A stretch of DNA of 64,000 bases from CAYQEC01 sp964569015 (lineage in GTDB: Bacteria; Actinomycetota; Acidimicrobiia; Spongiisociales; UBA5794): assembly GCA_964569015.1 (NCBI GenBank), contig CAZMSN010000006.1, forward strand, positions 16,095 through 80,094, written 5' to 3'. Both the position numbers and the translations under genes were made by a program. Shown here piece after piece: positions 23,364 to 34,261 of this stretch. The notes under the pieces are model-generated. The model had not been told where the DNA came from and searched no databases. It saw nothing but the letters and a program-made list of their open reading frames with translations. How positions within the stretch are numbered: the first letter of the stretch is position 1; every line of letters starts with the position of its first letter.

Positions 23364-24719
23364 GTGACGCTTTGGGGAGGCCGCTTCAGCGAGGGACCGG
23401 ACGAGGCGCTGTGGAGGTTCACCGTGGACACCGCCGACCACCGGCTACTCGCCGACGACGTCGAGGGATCATTGGCTCACGTCGCCATGCTCGGTGAGGT
23501 CGGCCTGCTCTCGGCCGGCGAGGTGGCCAGCATCAGCGGGGGCCTCGAGGCAATCCTCGCCGAGGCGCAGGCCGGCGAGTTCGTGTGGCGTGACGGGGAC
23601 GAGGACGTACACACGGCCGTGGAGCGGCGCCTCGGTGAGCTGATCGGAGAAGGCGCCGGCAAGCTCCACACGGGGAGATCGCGCAACGATCAGGTGTGTC
23701 TCGACCTGCGGCTCTACCTGCGCCGCGCGGCCGGGGATCGCATTCGGCAACTCGGGGCCGCCGTCGAGGTCCTTGCCGGAGTCGCCGAGGAGGTGGGAGA
23801 GACGGTGGTCCCGTCGTACACGCATCTCCAGCAGGCGCAGGCGGTGCCGTTGGCACATCACCTGCTTGCCTATGCCTGGATGCTCCTGCGTGACAGGGAG
23901 CGGTTCGTCGACCTCGAGCCGCGGCTCGATGTGTCGCCGCTCGGCGCCGGCGCTTCCGGAGGGAGCCGCTTGCCTCTCGATCCGGCTTTCGTTGCCGCTG
24001 CGCTCGGGTTTCGTGCGGTCTTCGACAACTCTCTCGACGCCGTGGCCGCCCGCGATTTTGTGAGTGAGTATGTCTTCTGTTGCGCCCAGACGATGGTGCA
24101 CCTCTCCCGTCTCGCCGAGGAGCTCGTGCTGTGGAGCACCGAGGAGTTCGCCTGGGCGACGTTCTCGGACCGCTACACGACGGGGTCGTCGGCCCTCCCT
24201 CAGAAGAAGAATCCCGACATTGCCGAGCTCGCCCGCGGCAAGGCGGCGACCGTGATTGGCGACCTCGGCGGGATCTTGGCGCTCCAGAAGGGTCTTCCCC
24301 TCTCCTACAACCGGGATTTGCAGGAGGACAAGCGTGCGGTGTTCCACGCCGACGACTCTCTCGCGCTGGCGTTGGCGGCGATGACCGGGATGGTGGAATC
24401 AACGGAATTTCATCCGCCTGTCCCCTCAGCCACCGTGAGTGTTCTCGACCTCGCCGAGGTGCTGGTGGAGCGAGGGGTGCCGTTCCGGGAGGCGCACCGG
24501 GCCGTGGGCCGGCTCGTGGCGGGCGTCACCGCTTCAGGACGGAGCCTCGCCGAGACCACTGCCGGTGACTTGGAGGCGGCCCATACCCAGCTCGTGCCGG
24601 CGGATCTGGATCTCCTCGATCCGGCAGCGTCGGTGGCAGCCCGGATCACGCCCGGCGGGGGGTCGCATGCGTCGGTGCAGGCGCAACTCGAGCGTATCCG
24701 GGCGAGGCTCGCCCAATAG
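23364..24719 (+). CDS. argH: Argininosuccinate lyase
   Basis: ArgH splits argininosuccinate into arginine and fumarate. The 451-residue product begins VTLWGGRFSEGPDEALWRF, as the family does, and has HTGRSRNDQV, THLQQAQAVPLAHHLL and the signature GSSALPQKKNPDIAEL. GTG 23364 has AGGAGG at 23351-23356. This is the last gene of the cluster; it ends 8 bp from the stop of the convergent flippase-like gene. Confidence 0.97.
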   Translation: MTLWGGRFSEGPDEALWRFTVDTADHRLLADDVEGSLAHVAMLGEVGLLSAGEVASISGGLEAILAEAQAGEFVWRDGDEDVHTAVERRLGELIGEGAGKLHTGRSRNDQVCLDLRLYLRRAAGDRIRQLGAAVEVLAGVAEEVGETVVPSYTHLQQAQAVPLAHHLLAYAWMLLRDRERFVDLEPRLDVSPLGAGASGGSRLPLDPAFVAAALGFRAVFDNSLDAVAARDFVSEYVFCCAQTMVHLSRLAEELVLWSTEEFAWATFSDRYTTGSSALPQKKNPDIAELARGKAATVIGDLGGILALQKGLPLSYNRDLQEDKRAVFHADDSLALALAAMTGMVESTEFHPPVPSATVSVLDLAEVLVERGVPFREAHRAVGRLVAGVTASGRSLAETTAGDLEAAHTQLVPADLDLLDPAASVAARITPGGGSHASVQAQLERIRARLAQ

Positions 24720-24726
24720 TCCGGGG

Positions 24727-25812
24727 TCAATCGCCGAGAGGGCTCACTGCCGGCACGGATTCCCTCCACCACGATCGTTTGTGCCGCCAGAGGAGATAGG
24801 CGGCCGCCCCGAGGGGGACGGGGAGGACGAAGGTGATGAAGCGGAACACGAGCACCGCTGCCACGATGTGGGTACGCACTGCGGCGTCGACCCCGATCGA
24901 CAGGGCAGCCGCGTAGCCGAGTTCGGCCACGCCGAGGCCGCCCGGGGTGATCGGAAGCGCCGAGATGAGTCGCGCAAACGCAAACGCCGCCAGCACGCGC
25001 ACCCAGCTCACGTCGGCCCTGGCGACGCCGACGTGACGGAGGGCCACCAGGAGCACCAGGTACAAGGAGAGGTGGCTCGTGAGGGTGGCCACGGTGAGGC
25101 CCAACCAGCGGTCCTTCAGCAGTGCCCGGCTGTCGGTGCGAAATCGCTGTGCCGCCTCGCCCCACTTCGTGACCAGGGGCCTGTGGACGACGGCACGAAG
25201 CGACGATGCGGTCCGTCCGAGGCCCTCGCCGATGCGGTGCGCCAGCTGATCGGATCGGAGCACGAGGCCGAAGACGGCGACTGCTGTGATCAGCATCGCC
25301 ATGCCGGCGAGAGCGGCGGTCATCAGGGCCGGGCTCACGTCGCCGGCGATTGCGAGAAGACCGAGCGCCACGACTGGCATCGCCAGCTTGACGAAGTTGT
25401 TCCAGATGCCCGAGACGAGCGTCGAGAGGGCAAAAGCTCGAAACCCGAAGCCCCAGGACGAGTACATCGCGTAGGTGACGCCGGCACCGAGCGCCCCGCC
25501 CCCCGGCAGCGTGTTGGCGATGGCGGTCGACGCCTGATTCGCTACCGCTGCCTGGCCGAGTGTCAACCCGGGCAACACGGCGACGAGGACGAACCAGTAA
25601 GCCGCGAGGTTGAAGATCCCGACCGCGGCGAGAATCACCGACTCGAGCGGGGTCATGTCGCGGATGGTCGCCCAGACGTCCGAATAGGAAGCAAGCCGGG
25701 GGAGCACGCCGACGAAGATGGCGCCGACAACGGCCAGCGACAGAGACCCCTGCAGCACGCGCCGGAGGCCTGAGGGCGGCCCGGACCACTGGTCTCCCGT
25801 GCCGTTTCTCAC
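24727..25812 (-). CDS. Flippase-like membrane protein (LPG synthase TM region / UPF0104 family)
   Basis: The 361-residue product has about eight hydrophobic helices and the family motifs of PF03706: ANTLPGGGALGAG in the middle and ALPITPGGLGVAELGY near the C-terminus. Members include the membrane part of MprF (lysyl-PG synthase and flippase) and glycan or lipid transporters. Only the membrane part is present, so no aminoacyl transfer domain is seen. GTG 25812 faces the PAP2 gene across a 57-bp divergent region. Confidence 0.85.
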   Translation of the reverse strand: MRNGTGDQWSGPPSGLRRVLQGSLSLAVVGAIFVGVLPRLASYSDVWATIRDMTPLESVILAAVGIFNLAAYWFVLVAVLPGLTLGQAAVANQASTAIANTLPGGGALGAGVTYAMYSSWGFGFRAFALSTLVSGIWNNFVKLAMPVVALGLLAIAGDVSPALMTAALAGMAMLITAVAVFGLVLRSDQLAHRIGEGLGRTASSLRAVVHRPLVTKWGEAAQRFRTDSRALLKDRWLGLTVATLTSHLSLYLVLLVALRHVGVARADVSWVRVLAAFAFARLISALPITPGGLGVAELGYAAALSIGVDAAVRTHIVAAVLVFRFITFVLPVPLGAAAYLLWRHKRSWWRESVPAVSPLGD

Positions 25813-25869
25813 CGGTCTCCCGATCTCGAGAGGCGAGTTCTCAACGCCTCCTCGTATGCTGGCGATTCT

Positions 25870-26667
25870 ATGCGGGACCGACCGTCTCCCGCCGATGGCG
25901 GTCGCGGGGGAGGAGGCGGACCTCGAGTGGAGGGATCAATCGTGCAACGGCAGGAGGGCAGCGACGCGGGCCATGACCCGCCGGTGTCGTTGCGCGCCGG
26001 CACCGCGGCCGCCGTTGCCCTCGGTGTCGTGGCCGGGGCGCTCCTGGTGGCGATGGCGTCGCGCCCAACACGCGAGGCACTGGAAGGCATCGATGAGGCG
26101 TGGCTCCGCTGGATGATCCAGGCGCGGTGGGCGTCCGTCGTCGCGGTATCCCGTGTCTTCAACGTCGTCGGGAGCGGCCTCGTGCTGTGGCCGATTCGCG
26201 TCGCGGTAGCCGGTTGGCTCGGTCTACGGCAGCGGTGGCAGGGACTCGCCGTCTGGGTGGCCGCCACGGTGACGTCCGAGGTCGCCGTTGTTGTGCTCAA
26301 GGCGCTCTACGGGCGTGAGCGGCCGCCGGATTCCCTGGTCGCCACCCACGGCTTCGCATTTCCTTCCGGGCACACGACCGCTATCACCGTCGTGGTGGTG
26401 GGCCTGGTGATCGTTCTTCTGCCGCCGGGACGAGGGCGCCTCGTCGGGGGCGTCGGTGCGGCTGCCATGGCGGCGTGCATGGGCTTGAGCAGGACCGTGC
26501 TGGCGGCGCACTGGCTCTCCGATGCCTACACCGGGGCAATCCTCGGTGCCGCGATGACGCTCGGTGCCGCGGCCGCCGTCCAATCCTGGTGGATGCGCCG
26601 CGTCGTGCCCTCTACGGCGGTGGAGCGGGCGCCGCGTGAACGCGGGCACTGGTCCGCCGAGGAGTGA
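25870..26667 (+). CDS. PAP2-family membrane phosphatase
   Basis: The 265-residue product has six hydrophobic helices and the three PAP2 motifs: KALYGRERPP (KxxxxxxRP), FPSGHTT (PSGH) and GLSRTVLAAHWLSD (SRxxxxxHxxxD). Such enzymes dephosphorylate phosphatidate, undecaprenyl diphosphate or polyprenyl-linked sugars on the outer face. The first 40 residues are Gly/Asp-rich and may not be translated; GTG 25927 is an alternative start. Confidence 0.88.
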   Translation: MRDRPSPADGGRGGGGGPRVEGSIVQRQEGSDAGHDPPVSLRAGTAAAVALGVVAGALLVAMASRPTREALEGIDEAWLRWMIQARWASVVAVSRVFNVVGSGLVLWPIRVAVAGWLGLRQRWQGLAVWVAATVTSEVAVVVLKALYGRERPPDSLVATHGFAFPSGHTTAITVVVVGLVIVLLPPGRGRLVGGVGAAAMAACMGLSRTVLAAHWLSDAYTGAILGAAMTLGAAAAVQSWWMRRVVPSTAVERAPRERGHWSAEE

Positions 26668-26782
26668 ACGCGGTCGGCGACCGGTCGGGATCGAGCGCAC
26701 TCGTTCCATGGCTCACGTGGTGGCCGAATGATGGCGGCTGTTTCGGAACTCGACATCAGAGGTCGCGCCGGGCAGGGAGAGC

Positions 26783-27172
26783 TCAGTGCTCGTCTTGACC
26801 CGCCATCAATCCGGTCCTTTCGATGCGCGCCCGGTAGGCGGCGACGGCGCGCTCGGCGACCTGGTCGGGAGGTTCGTTGGTTTGCTCATCGTGGCGGACC
26901 GGCCAGAGCCAGAGGTCGGGCCGAATACGGACTGAGCCGGTCCGTTGCGACCCGGGGCGGTTGAGCGCCACGAACATGAGCACCAGAAGGCCGATCATGA
27001 AGAAGACCGCTACGAGGATGGCGCGGGCGAACGGGTCCCCGTGCCAGATCTGGATCGTCTCACCGCCGATTGGCTCCGGGAGCTGGAAGGCGCGGAACAG
27101 GTAGATGAAGATGCAGATGCTGGTGTAGAGCAGGAACCCGATCAGGGTCAGCAGCCCGAGCATCCGTTTCAT
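26783..27172 (-). CDS. Small membrane protein, unknown function
   Basis: The 129-residue product has two hydrophobic helices (about residues 5-27 and 50-70), a Pro/Gly-containing outer loop between them, and a charged cytoplasmic tail with an Asp/Glu/Arg helix. I recognise no family. Its ATG overlaps the stop of the next upstream gene (27169-27172), so the two membrane-protein genes are co-translated. Confidence 0.75.
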   Translation of the reverse strand: MKRMLGLLTLIGFLLYTSICIFIYLFRAFQLPEPIGGETIQIWHGDPFARAILVAVFFMIGLLVLMFVALNRPGSQRTGSVRIRPDLWLWPVRHDEQTNEPPDQVAERAVAAYRARIERTGLMAGQDEH

Positions 27173-27760
27173 GTCAGCTCCTCTTCGATCGGGATCGGCT
27201 TGAAGGCGGCATCATGATCGGCAGGTGACGGGATCACCAGCCCTCCAAACAACGTGGAGGCAACCAGCCGCTGCAGGGGCGATGGTGAGTGACGGTGCAG
27301 TACTGCGAGCGCGAGGCACACCACTCCCGTCAGGAAGAACTCGATGCCGATCACCAGTCCGGTGCCGCTCGCCCAGGGACTCCGATAGAACAGCCCGAGG
27401 GGGTCGTTGTAGGCCGCCCATCCCGCTCTGACGGCGAGGCTTCCTGCGATGGCACAGACGACGGTGGCCAAGGCGTAGGTGCTACGTCGGCGGTAGTCAC
27501 GCTCGAGGTACCACGGGGGNNNNNNNNNNNNNNNNNNNNNNNNNNNNNNNNNNNNNNNNNNNNNNNNNNNNNNNNNNNNNNNNNNNNNNNNNNNNNNNNN
27601 NNNNNNNNNNNNNNNNNNNACCACGGGGGATCCCGCGCCACATGGCGACGGGCACAAATGCCACCACCGCGAGCAGCGTCCAGCAGCGTGCCCACCGGCG
27701 CGCCACATCTTGGACGTGGTCGGTGATGGCGACGGCATGCAGGCGATCCGCCGCGCGCAC
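27169..27760 (-). CDS. Membrane protein of unknown function, interrupted by an assembly gap
   Basis: Upstream of the gap the minus strand encodes MRAADRLHAVAITDHVQDV and a hydrophobic helix ending MWRGIP; downstream it encodes PPWYLERDYRRRSTYALATV and two more helices. The two parts are in different frames relative to 100 N. Both gap edges carry the same ACCACGGGGG, so the contigs probably overlap; a run of six G instead of five would restore one frame across the join. The product would then have about 165 residues and three helices. GTG 27760 is the likely start. No family is recognised. Confidence 0.65.
27520..27619. other. Assembly gap of 100 N with repeated edges
   Basis: Exactly 100 N, a placeholder size. 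The 10 bases ACCACGGGGG occur directly before (27510-27519) and directly after (27620-27629) the gap, which suggests that the two contigs overlap and that little or no sequence is missing. Confidence 0.95.
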
Positions 27761-27882
27761 ACCCGACCCCCCGGCGACCTTGGGCTCCTTCGATGATCGA
27801 ACAGAGCTGAAGCGCTCTCGGCAAGCCTATGCCACGCGGCCGATTCGGCCAAGGCGATTCACAGTGGCCGGTTGGTGCCGGG

Positions 27883-29670
<1,788 letters not shown>

Positions 29671-29807
29671 TGCATCCTCCGAGTGCAGCGCTACGGGACA
29701 GCACGGTACTCCTTCGGGCCTCGACGCTCCCAGGAGCCGGGCCGTCTTGAGTCATCTGACCCCTTGCCGCGGTCGTGGCAAGAGGTGCCGGCGGCCGTGC
29801 CGGGGGT

Positions 29808-30299
29808 CTATTCGTCCCACCCGGTGTCGGCGATCCGTTGCAGGAGACGTGGGCCGTCGAGCGTCGACACGTAGGGGAGCACGTCCGCGACGTTGTCCAG
29901 CACGTAGTCCGTGAGCTGCTCGCGCACCACCTGGTGCAGTTCCTCGCGAGTCCACGGCTTGGCGAGGTAGTGATCGAGGCCGGCCTCGTTGATGGCGCGG
30001 ATGGTGTCGTCGTGATCGGCCTGACCGGTGAGGAGAACCTTGCGGACCGTGTGGGTGGCGGTGTCGGCGTGGAGCTGGATGAGGTAGTCGGTGCCCTGGG
30101 TGCCGGGGAGCAGATGGTCGGCGAGGATCAACGCCACCTCGTCGCCCCTGGCCACGATCGAAGAGAAGACGTCGCGGGCGTCGGCCACGTCTTCGGTGAG
30201 CTCTACGAGGAAGGCGGGTTCGAACACTTCGAGATCGCGGGCGATCGCCTGCCGAACCTCAGGCTCGTCCTCGATGCAAAGGATGACGAGTTGACTCAC
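29808..30299 (-). CDS. REC-only response regulator
   Basis: The 163-residue product is a receiver domain (residues 1-125) with CIEDEPEVRQ (acidic pocket), the phospho-acceptor Asp61 in LILADHLLPG, Thr in LLTGQAD and Lys in YLAKPWTREEL, plus a 35-residue helical tail with no DNA-binding domain. It most likely receives phosphate from the kinase encoded just upstream (GTG 30299 overlaps that stop) and acts by protein contact. Confidence 0.9.
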   Translation of the reverse strand: MSQLVILCIEDEPEVRQAIARDLEVFEPAFLVELTEDVADARDVFSSIVARGDEVALILADHLLPGTQGTDYLIQLHADTATHTVRKVLLTGQADHDDTIRAINEAGLDHYLAKPWTREELHQVVREQLTDYVLDNVADVLPYVSTLDGPRLLQRIADTGWDE

Positions 30300-32329
30300 G
30301 GGGTTCCTCCGTTGTGATCGGCGGCGGGTCGGGGGCCTTCGAGGGGACGCTCGACCGGAAGGCGGACCGTGAAGGTCGTGTTCCCGGGCCTCGATTCGGC
30401 GTGGATGGTGCCACCGTGGCGAACGATGATGTCCTTGACGATCTGGAGCCCGAGGCCGAGACCGAACTCCACCCGCCCCGATTTCGTCGTGAAGGTGGCT
30501 TCGAAGATCTTGGCGAGGTCGCTGGGGGGGATGCCCTGGCCGTTGTCGGTGATCTCGACCCGTATCTCGTCTGGGTTGGGCGTGTCGACGGCGACGCGCA
30601 GCAGCGGCTCGTCCTTCATTGCCTGGATGGCGTTGGTGATGAGGTTGGTCCATACCTGGTTGAGGTCGCCGGGTGATCCGCTGATGGAGGGGACCGTTTC
30701 GGCGTACTCACGTTCGACGGTGACGTTGCGCAGGTCGTGGCCGAGCAGCAGCAGGGTTTCCTCGATCCCCTCGCGGACGTCGAGAGCGTCAACTCGCTCG
30801 TGCCCGCTTCGGGCATAGGAACGCAGGCTGCCGACGAGGCGGACGATGCGGGCGGCGGCGGCGTCGATGCTGCGAAGCGAGGCACCGATGCGGTGGTAGC
30901 GCTCCAGCCGATCGAGGTGCTCCGAGCGGTCGTCAACTCCGGAGAACGCGGCCTCGTACGCCTCGGTGCTGTCAATGCCGATGCGCACCAACCGGCGGGC
31001 GGTGGTTGCGTCGCCGCTCGCGGCTGCGAGCCGCTCGCGACGCTCACGTTCGACTCTCGTCGAGAGCGGTTCGGTCTCGCGGGCTTCTCTCACGGCATCG
31101 GCCAGTGGGCGGCCGTCGGGGAGGTCGGCGGCGAGGCCGGCCACGTCCTCACCGAGGAACTCGCTGGCCCGGCTGATGGCGGCGGCAGGGTTGTTGAGCT
31201 CGTGGCCCACTCCGGCGGCGAGCTGCCCGAGTGTTGCCAGCTTCTCGGACTCGACGAGGCGGGAGCGGGCACGGCCGAGGCGGTCGAGGGCGTCGGCGAG
31301 GTCGTCTCGCTCCTTCGCGAGGTCGTGCGCCAGGCCGTCGACTTGGAGGCGCAGCTCGATGCTGCGTTGGTTGCGGCGGGCCATGGAACGGAGCAGGACC
31401 GTCACCAAGTGCACGGCGAGCGTGGGGCTGGTCCGGAGAGCGGTGTCGAGTTGCTCCAGCGTGAGTGCGACGAACGTGGTCTCGTCGACGGCAACGACGT
31501 TGAAGGAGGCGGTCGGGTCGTTTCGGGCGATGGCGTTGAGCCCGACGATGCGGCCTGCGGTGCGGGAGTGGAAGCTGATCACACGATCGTCGACATCGAG
31601 GGTGAGCCGAACTCGGCCGGCAACCACGATCCGGATGCCATCAACAGGCTCGCCGGCCCGCAAGATCATGGTTCCCGGTGGCACCGTGTGGCGCGGCGGC
31701 GTGTCGAGGGCCTGGTCGATCTCGGTGATCATCAACTGCTCGACCTCGTCGTCGGAGAGGGTGTGGTCGTCCATGAAGGACCGCTGTAGATGCTGGAGCC
31801 GCCGGTCGGCCTCTCTCCGCTGCTCCTCGGCCTCGACGAAGGCGTGGGACAGCACGTCGACGTCGACCACCTCGGTGACCTCGTCGACCTGCTCCGGCGC
31901 CTCTTCGACGAAGTACTCCGTCACCAGGCGAAAGACCATGGCACGCAGGTGGCTCTCACTCCACGGCTTGGTGAGGGTGGCGTCGAGGGCCCGGCTTCGG
32001 ATGGCACGGTCGAGATCTGCTTCCTCGTGTCGGTCCGCCATGAGCACCTTGCGCGCCGCTCGCAGCGGCTCGCACTCGCTGATGCCGATGAGGAGGTCGA
32101 CGCCCGATCCATCGGCGACGGCCTGGTCCACGATGACGAGGGGGATCTGCTTGCCCGCGGCGGCGGCCCGGTCTGCCGCTGCGACGAGATCTGCCCCGGT
32201 GGCGGTGGCGATCACCGTGAACGCTCCCTCGGCGATCTCGGCGAGATCGTCGCCGAGATGTGTCAGGACGTCGGGGGTGTCGCCGGCGATGAGGACCACG
32301 GCGCGATCGTCTTGGTCACGGCGCGTCAT
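30296..32329 (-). CDS. Soluble hybrid histidine kinase: REC, cyclic-nucleotide-binding, HisKA and HATPase
   Basis: The 677-residue product has a receiver-like domain (about 8-135; Asp68 in LVIVDQ and KPWSE at 121), a helical spacer, a cNMP-binding/CRP-type domain (about 210-315, PPGTMILRAGEPVDGIRIVVAGRV), a coiled coil, a HisKA domain with His376 (GVGHELNNPAAAIS) and an ATPase domain (NLITNAIQAM, DNGQGIPP, GLGLGLQIV). No membrane helix is seen. The REC domain lacks the usual acidic pair near its start, so it may be a pseudo-receiver. ATG 32329 overlaps the transporter stop (TGATG). The pattern suggests sensing of a cyclic nucleotide or another ligand at the transporter. Confidence 0.92.
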   Translation of the reverse strand: MTRRDQDDRAVVLIAGDTPDVLTHLGDDLAEIAEGAFTVIATATGADLVAAADRAAAAGKQIPLVIVDQAVADGSGVDLLIGISECEPLRAARKVLMADRHEEADLDRAIRSRALDATLTKPWSESHLRAMVFRLVTEYFVEEAPEQVDEVTEVVDVDVLSHAFVEAEEQRREADRRLQHLQRSFMDDHTLSDDEVEQLMITEIDQALDTPPRHTVPPGTMILRAGEPVDGIRIVVAGRVRLTLDVDDRVISFHSRTAGRIVGLNAIARNDPTASFNVVAVDETTFVALTLEQLDTALRTSPTLAVHLVTVLLRSMARRNQRSIELRLQVDGLAHDLAKERDDLADALDRLGRARSRLVESEKLATLGQLAAGVGHELNNPAAAISRASEFLGEDVAGLAADLPDGRPLADAVREARETEPLSTRVERERRERLAAASGDATTARRLVRIGIDSTEAYEAAFSGVDDRSEHLDRLERYHRIGASLRSIDAAAARIVRLVGSLRSYARSGHERVDALDVREGIEETLLLLGHDLRNVTVEREYAETVPSISGSPGDLNQVWTNLITNAIQAMKDEPLLRVAVDTPNPDEIRVEITDNGQGIPPSDLAKIFEATFTTKSGRVEFGLGLGLQIVKDIIVRHGGTIHAESRPGNTTFTVRLPVERPLEGPRPAADHNGGTP

Positions 32330-33753
32330 CAGACCACCCCCAGGGCCGACCAGAGCAGTGGTGAGGCCACGAGGAACAGGACGAGTCCGATGGCAGCGAC
32401 GATCAGGCCGGTCATCGCCATGTCGCGGGTCTTGACCATGCCGGACGAGTAGGCGATGGCGTTCGGGGGCGTCGAGATCGGCAGGGCCATGGCGAGTGAT
32501 GCCCCGATGGCGATGATGAAGCCCACCAGCAATGGGTTGATGTCGACGACTCCGGAGGTGGTGAGGGTGATGCCGATCGGCACCAGGAGGTTGGCGGCGG
32601 CGCTGTTGGAGATCACCGTGGACAGGCCGAGCGCAATGATGGCGAACGCCGCCGTGAGCAGACCGGGCCAGATGGCATCCCACGACACGAGGCCGATGAG
32701 CCACGTGTCGAGCCCTGTGGACGAGACGCCGAGCCCGAGGGCGATGCCCCCGGCGACCAGCCACAGCACGTGCCACTGGATGGACTGGAGGTCTCTGGCA
32801 CTGAAGACCTGGGTGCTCAGCAACACCACGACCGGGAGGAACCCGACAACGTTGGAGGAGACTCCGTGGACTGCCTCGGTGAGCCACAGCAGCACCGTGA
32901 CGACGAACGCGACGTAGAAGATGACCGCCGGGCGGGATCTGTCAAACGATTCTTCGATACGGACGACGATCGAGCGGCTCTCCGAGGTGAACATCCGCCC
33001 GAGGACGAGCCAGGCGAAGAGCAGGAGCAGCAGCGCCGCCGGGAGGGCCATCACCACCCATTTTCCGAAACTCACCTTGATCCCGGCCGACGCGAGTTGG
33101 CCGATGGCGATCGCGTTCGGTGGAGTGCCGACTGGGGTTCCGATGCCGCCGATGTTGGCCGCGATGGGGATGGCGAGCACGAACCCGACGCGGAGGCGAT
33201 CTTCGGGGGGCAGCCCGGCGACGACGGGCAGGACGACGGCCATCATCGTGGCGGTGGTTGCCGTGTTCGACATGAACATCGAGAAGCCGGCGGTGATGAG
33301 CATCAACCCGAGCATGATCAGGCGGGGGGAGGTGCCGAAGGGACGGAGGAGGACCCGGGCCATGGCACGATCGAGGTGGAACTTCGATGCGCCCTCAGCG
33401 AGGAAGAAGCCTCCCAGGAACAGCATGAGCACCGGGTGGGCGAGGGTGGCGAAGTAGGAGCTGAACGGCAGCGGGATGTAGTCGGCCGGGAGACCGATGA
33501 TCGCCTCGTCGCTCACCATGAGGATCTCGAGAGCGATGATCAGCGCGGCGGTGGCATGGAGGGGAATGGCTTCGGTGACCCAGAGCACGATCGCCATCAG
33601 GAAGATGGCGAGCATCCGGTGTCCGGCCGCGGAGAGGCCATCGAAGTGAAAGGCGAACGGGATGAGGAGGGCCACGAGGGCCGCGCCGAGTCCGGTGGCA
33701 CGCGTAGTGAACCTCACAGGGAAGCGCCAGTTGGGTCGTTGGGTCGTCGTCAT
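32329..33753 (-). CDS. DASS/SLC13-family sodium-coupled anion (dicarboxylate/sulfate) transporter
   Basis: The 474-residue product has about eleven hydrophobic helices and the two SNT-type substrate/sodium motifs of the family: MSNTATTATMM (about residue 160) and ISNSAAANLL (about 390), each followed by a TPPNAIA motif (GTPVGTPPNAIA and STPPNAIAYSS). Substrates of the family are succinate, citrate and sulfate; I cannot choose between them. It heads an operon with the kinase and the response regulator (coupled stops and starts), so transport and signalling are probably linked. Confidence 0.92.
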   Translation of the reverse strand: MTTTQRPNWRFPVRFTTRATGLGAALVALLIPFAFHFDGLSAAGHRMLAIFLMAIVLWVTEAIPLHATAALIIALEILMVSDEAIIGLPADYIPLPFSSYFATLAHPVLMLFLGGFFLAEGASKFHLDRAMARVLLRPFGTSPRLIMLGLMLITAGFSMFMSNTATTATMMAVVLPVVAGLPPEDRLRVGFVLAIPIAANIGGIGTPVGTPPNAIAIGQLASAGIKVSFGKWVVMALPAALLLLLFAWLVLGRMFTSESRSIVVRIEESFDRSRPAVIFYVAFVVTVLLWLTEAVHGVSSNVVGFLPVVVLLSTQVFSARDLQSIQWHVLWLVAGGIALGLGVSSTGLDTWLIGLVSWDAIWPGLLTAAFAIIALGLSTVISNSAAANLLVPIGITLTTSGVVDINPLLVGFIIAIGASLAMALPISTPPNAIAYSSGMVKTRDMAMTGLIVAAIGLVLFLVASPLLWSALGVV

Positions 33754-34055
33754 GGCGCCTCAGCGCGTTGTCGAAGGAAGGTGGGGGTGTCGCCAGCAGC
33801 ATAGGGTCAGCCCGGTGCGGCCTGATTTTCGTCACGAGCTCGGGCCGGTCTTCATGGAGGGCTTCTCGGGAAGCCTGTTTGGAGCAGCCGAGAGTGTCCT
33901 CGGGGCGCCTCTGGGCCCGGCGCTCATCCAGGCAGCGGTGTCCAGGTCGAGCCTGCCGGACCGCAGCGGCGTGGACCCCTGAGGGAGCCGGATGGGGGAT
34001 GTTCGTCAGTCTCGAGCGCACCGCGGCCTGCGTAATGCCAGGAAGCTCTCCCGGG
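33754..34055. other. Intergenic stretch, no feature recognised
   Basis: About 300 bp between the divergent-side start of the DASS transporter gene and a possible small gene. It should contain the promoter of the transporter operon, but I see no clear -35/-10 pair. Open frames here lack any recognisable motif and have shadow-like composition. Confidence 0.5.
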
Positions 34056-34196
34056 TCAGGCGGCGGAAGGCAGATCGACCGGCCGACACACCTCGCATGC
34101 CGGGTGGGGGCACCGCTCGACGACGGTGTATCCGATGCCGGCTTCGGTCAGGAGGCGTTCGAGATCCTGTGATGACGGAGTGATGGTGAGTTCCAT
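34056..34196 (-). CDS. Possible 46-residue Cys-containing small protein
   Basis: The minus-strand frame from ATG 34196 encodes a 46-residue product starting MELTITPSSQDLERLLTEAG and ending with CPHPACEVCRPVDLPSAA. The pattern CPHPACEVC has three Cys and one His close together, as in small metal-binding sites. No ribosome site is seen before the ATG. It lies between the DASS operon and the TrhA gene on the same strand. Coding status is uncertain. Confidence 0.35.
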   Translation of the reverse strand: MELTITPSSQDLERLLTEAGIGYTVVERCPHPACEVCRPVDLPSAA

Positions 34197-34261
34197 GCTG
34201 ATCACGGTATCGATGAGGTGTGACGAGAAACCGGGTGTGGCAGTCGGGTCCCCTGCCCCGA

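Noticed and set aside
21719..23431. Long minus-strand frame (about 570 residues) opposite argG and argR
   Set aside because: Shadow of high-GC coding sequence; no motif, and strand use is fixed by the overlapping arg genes.
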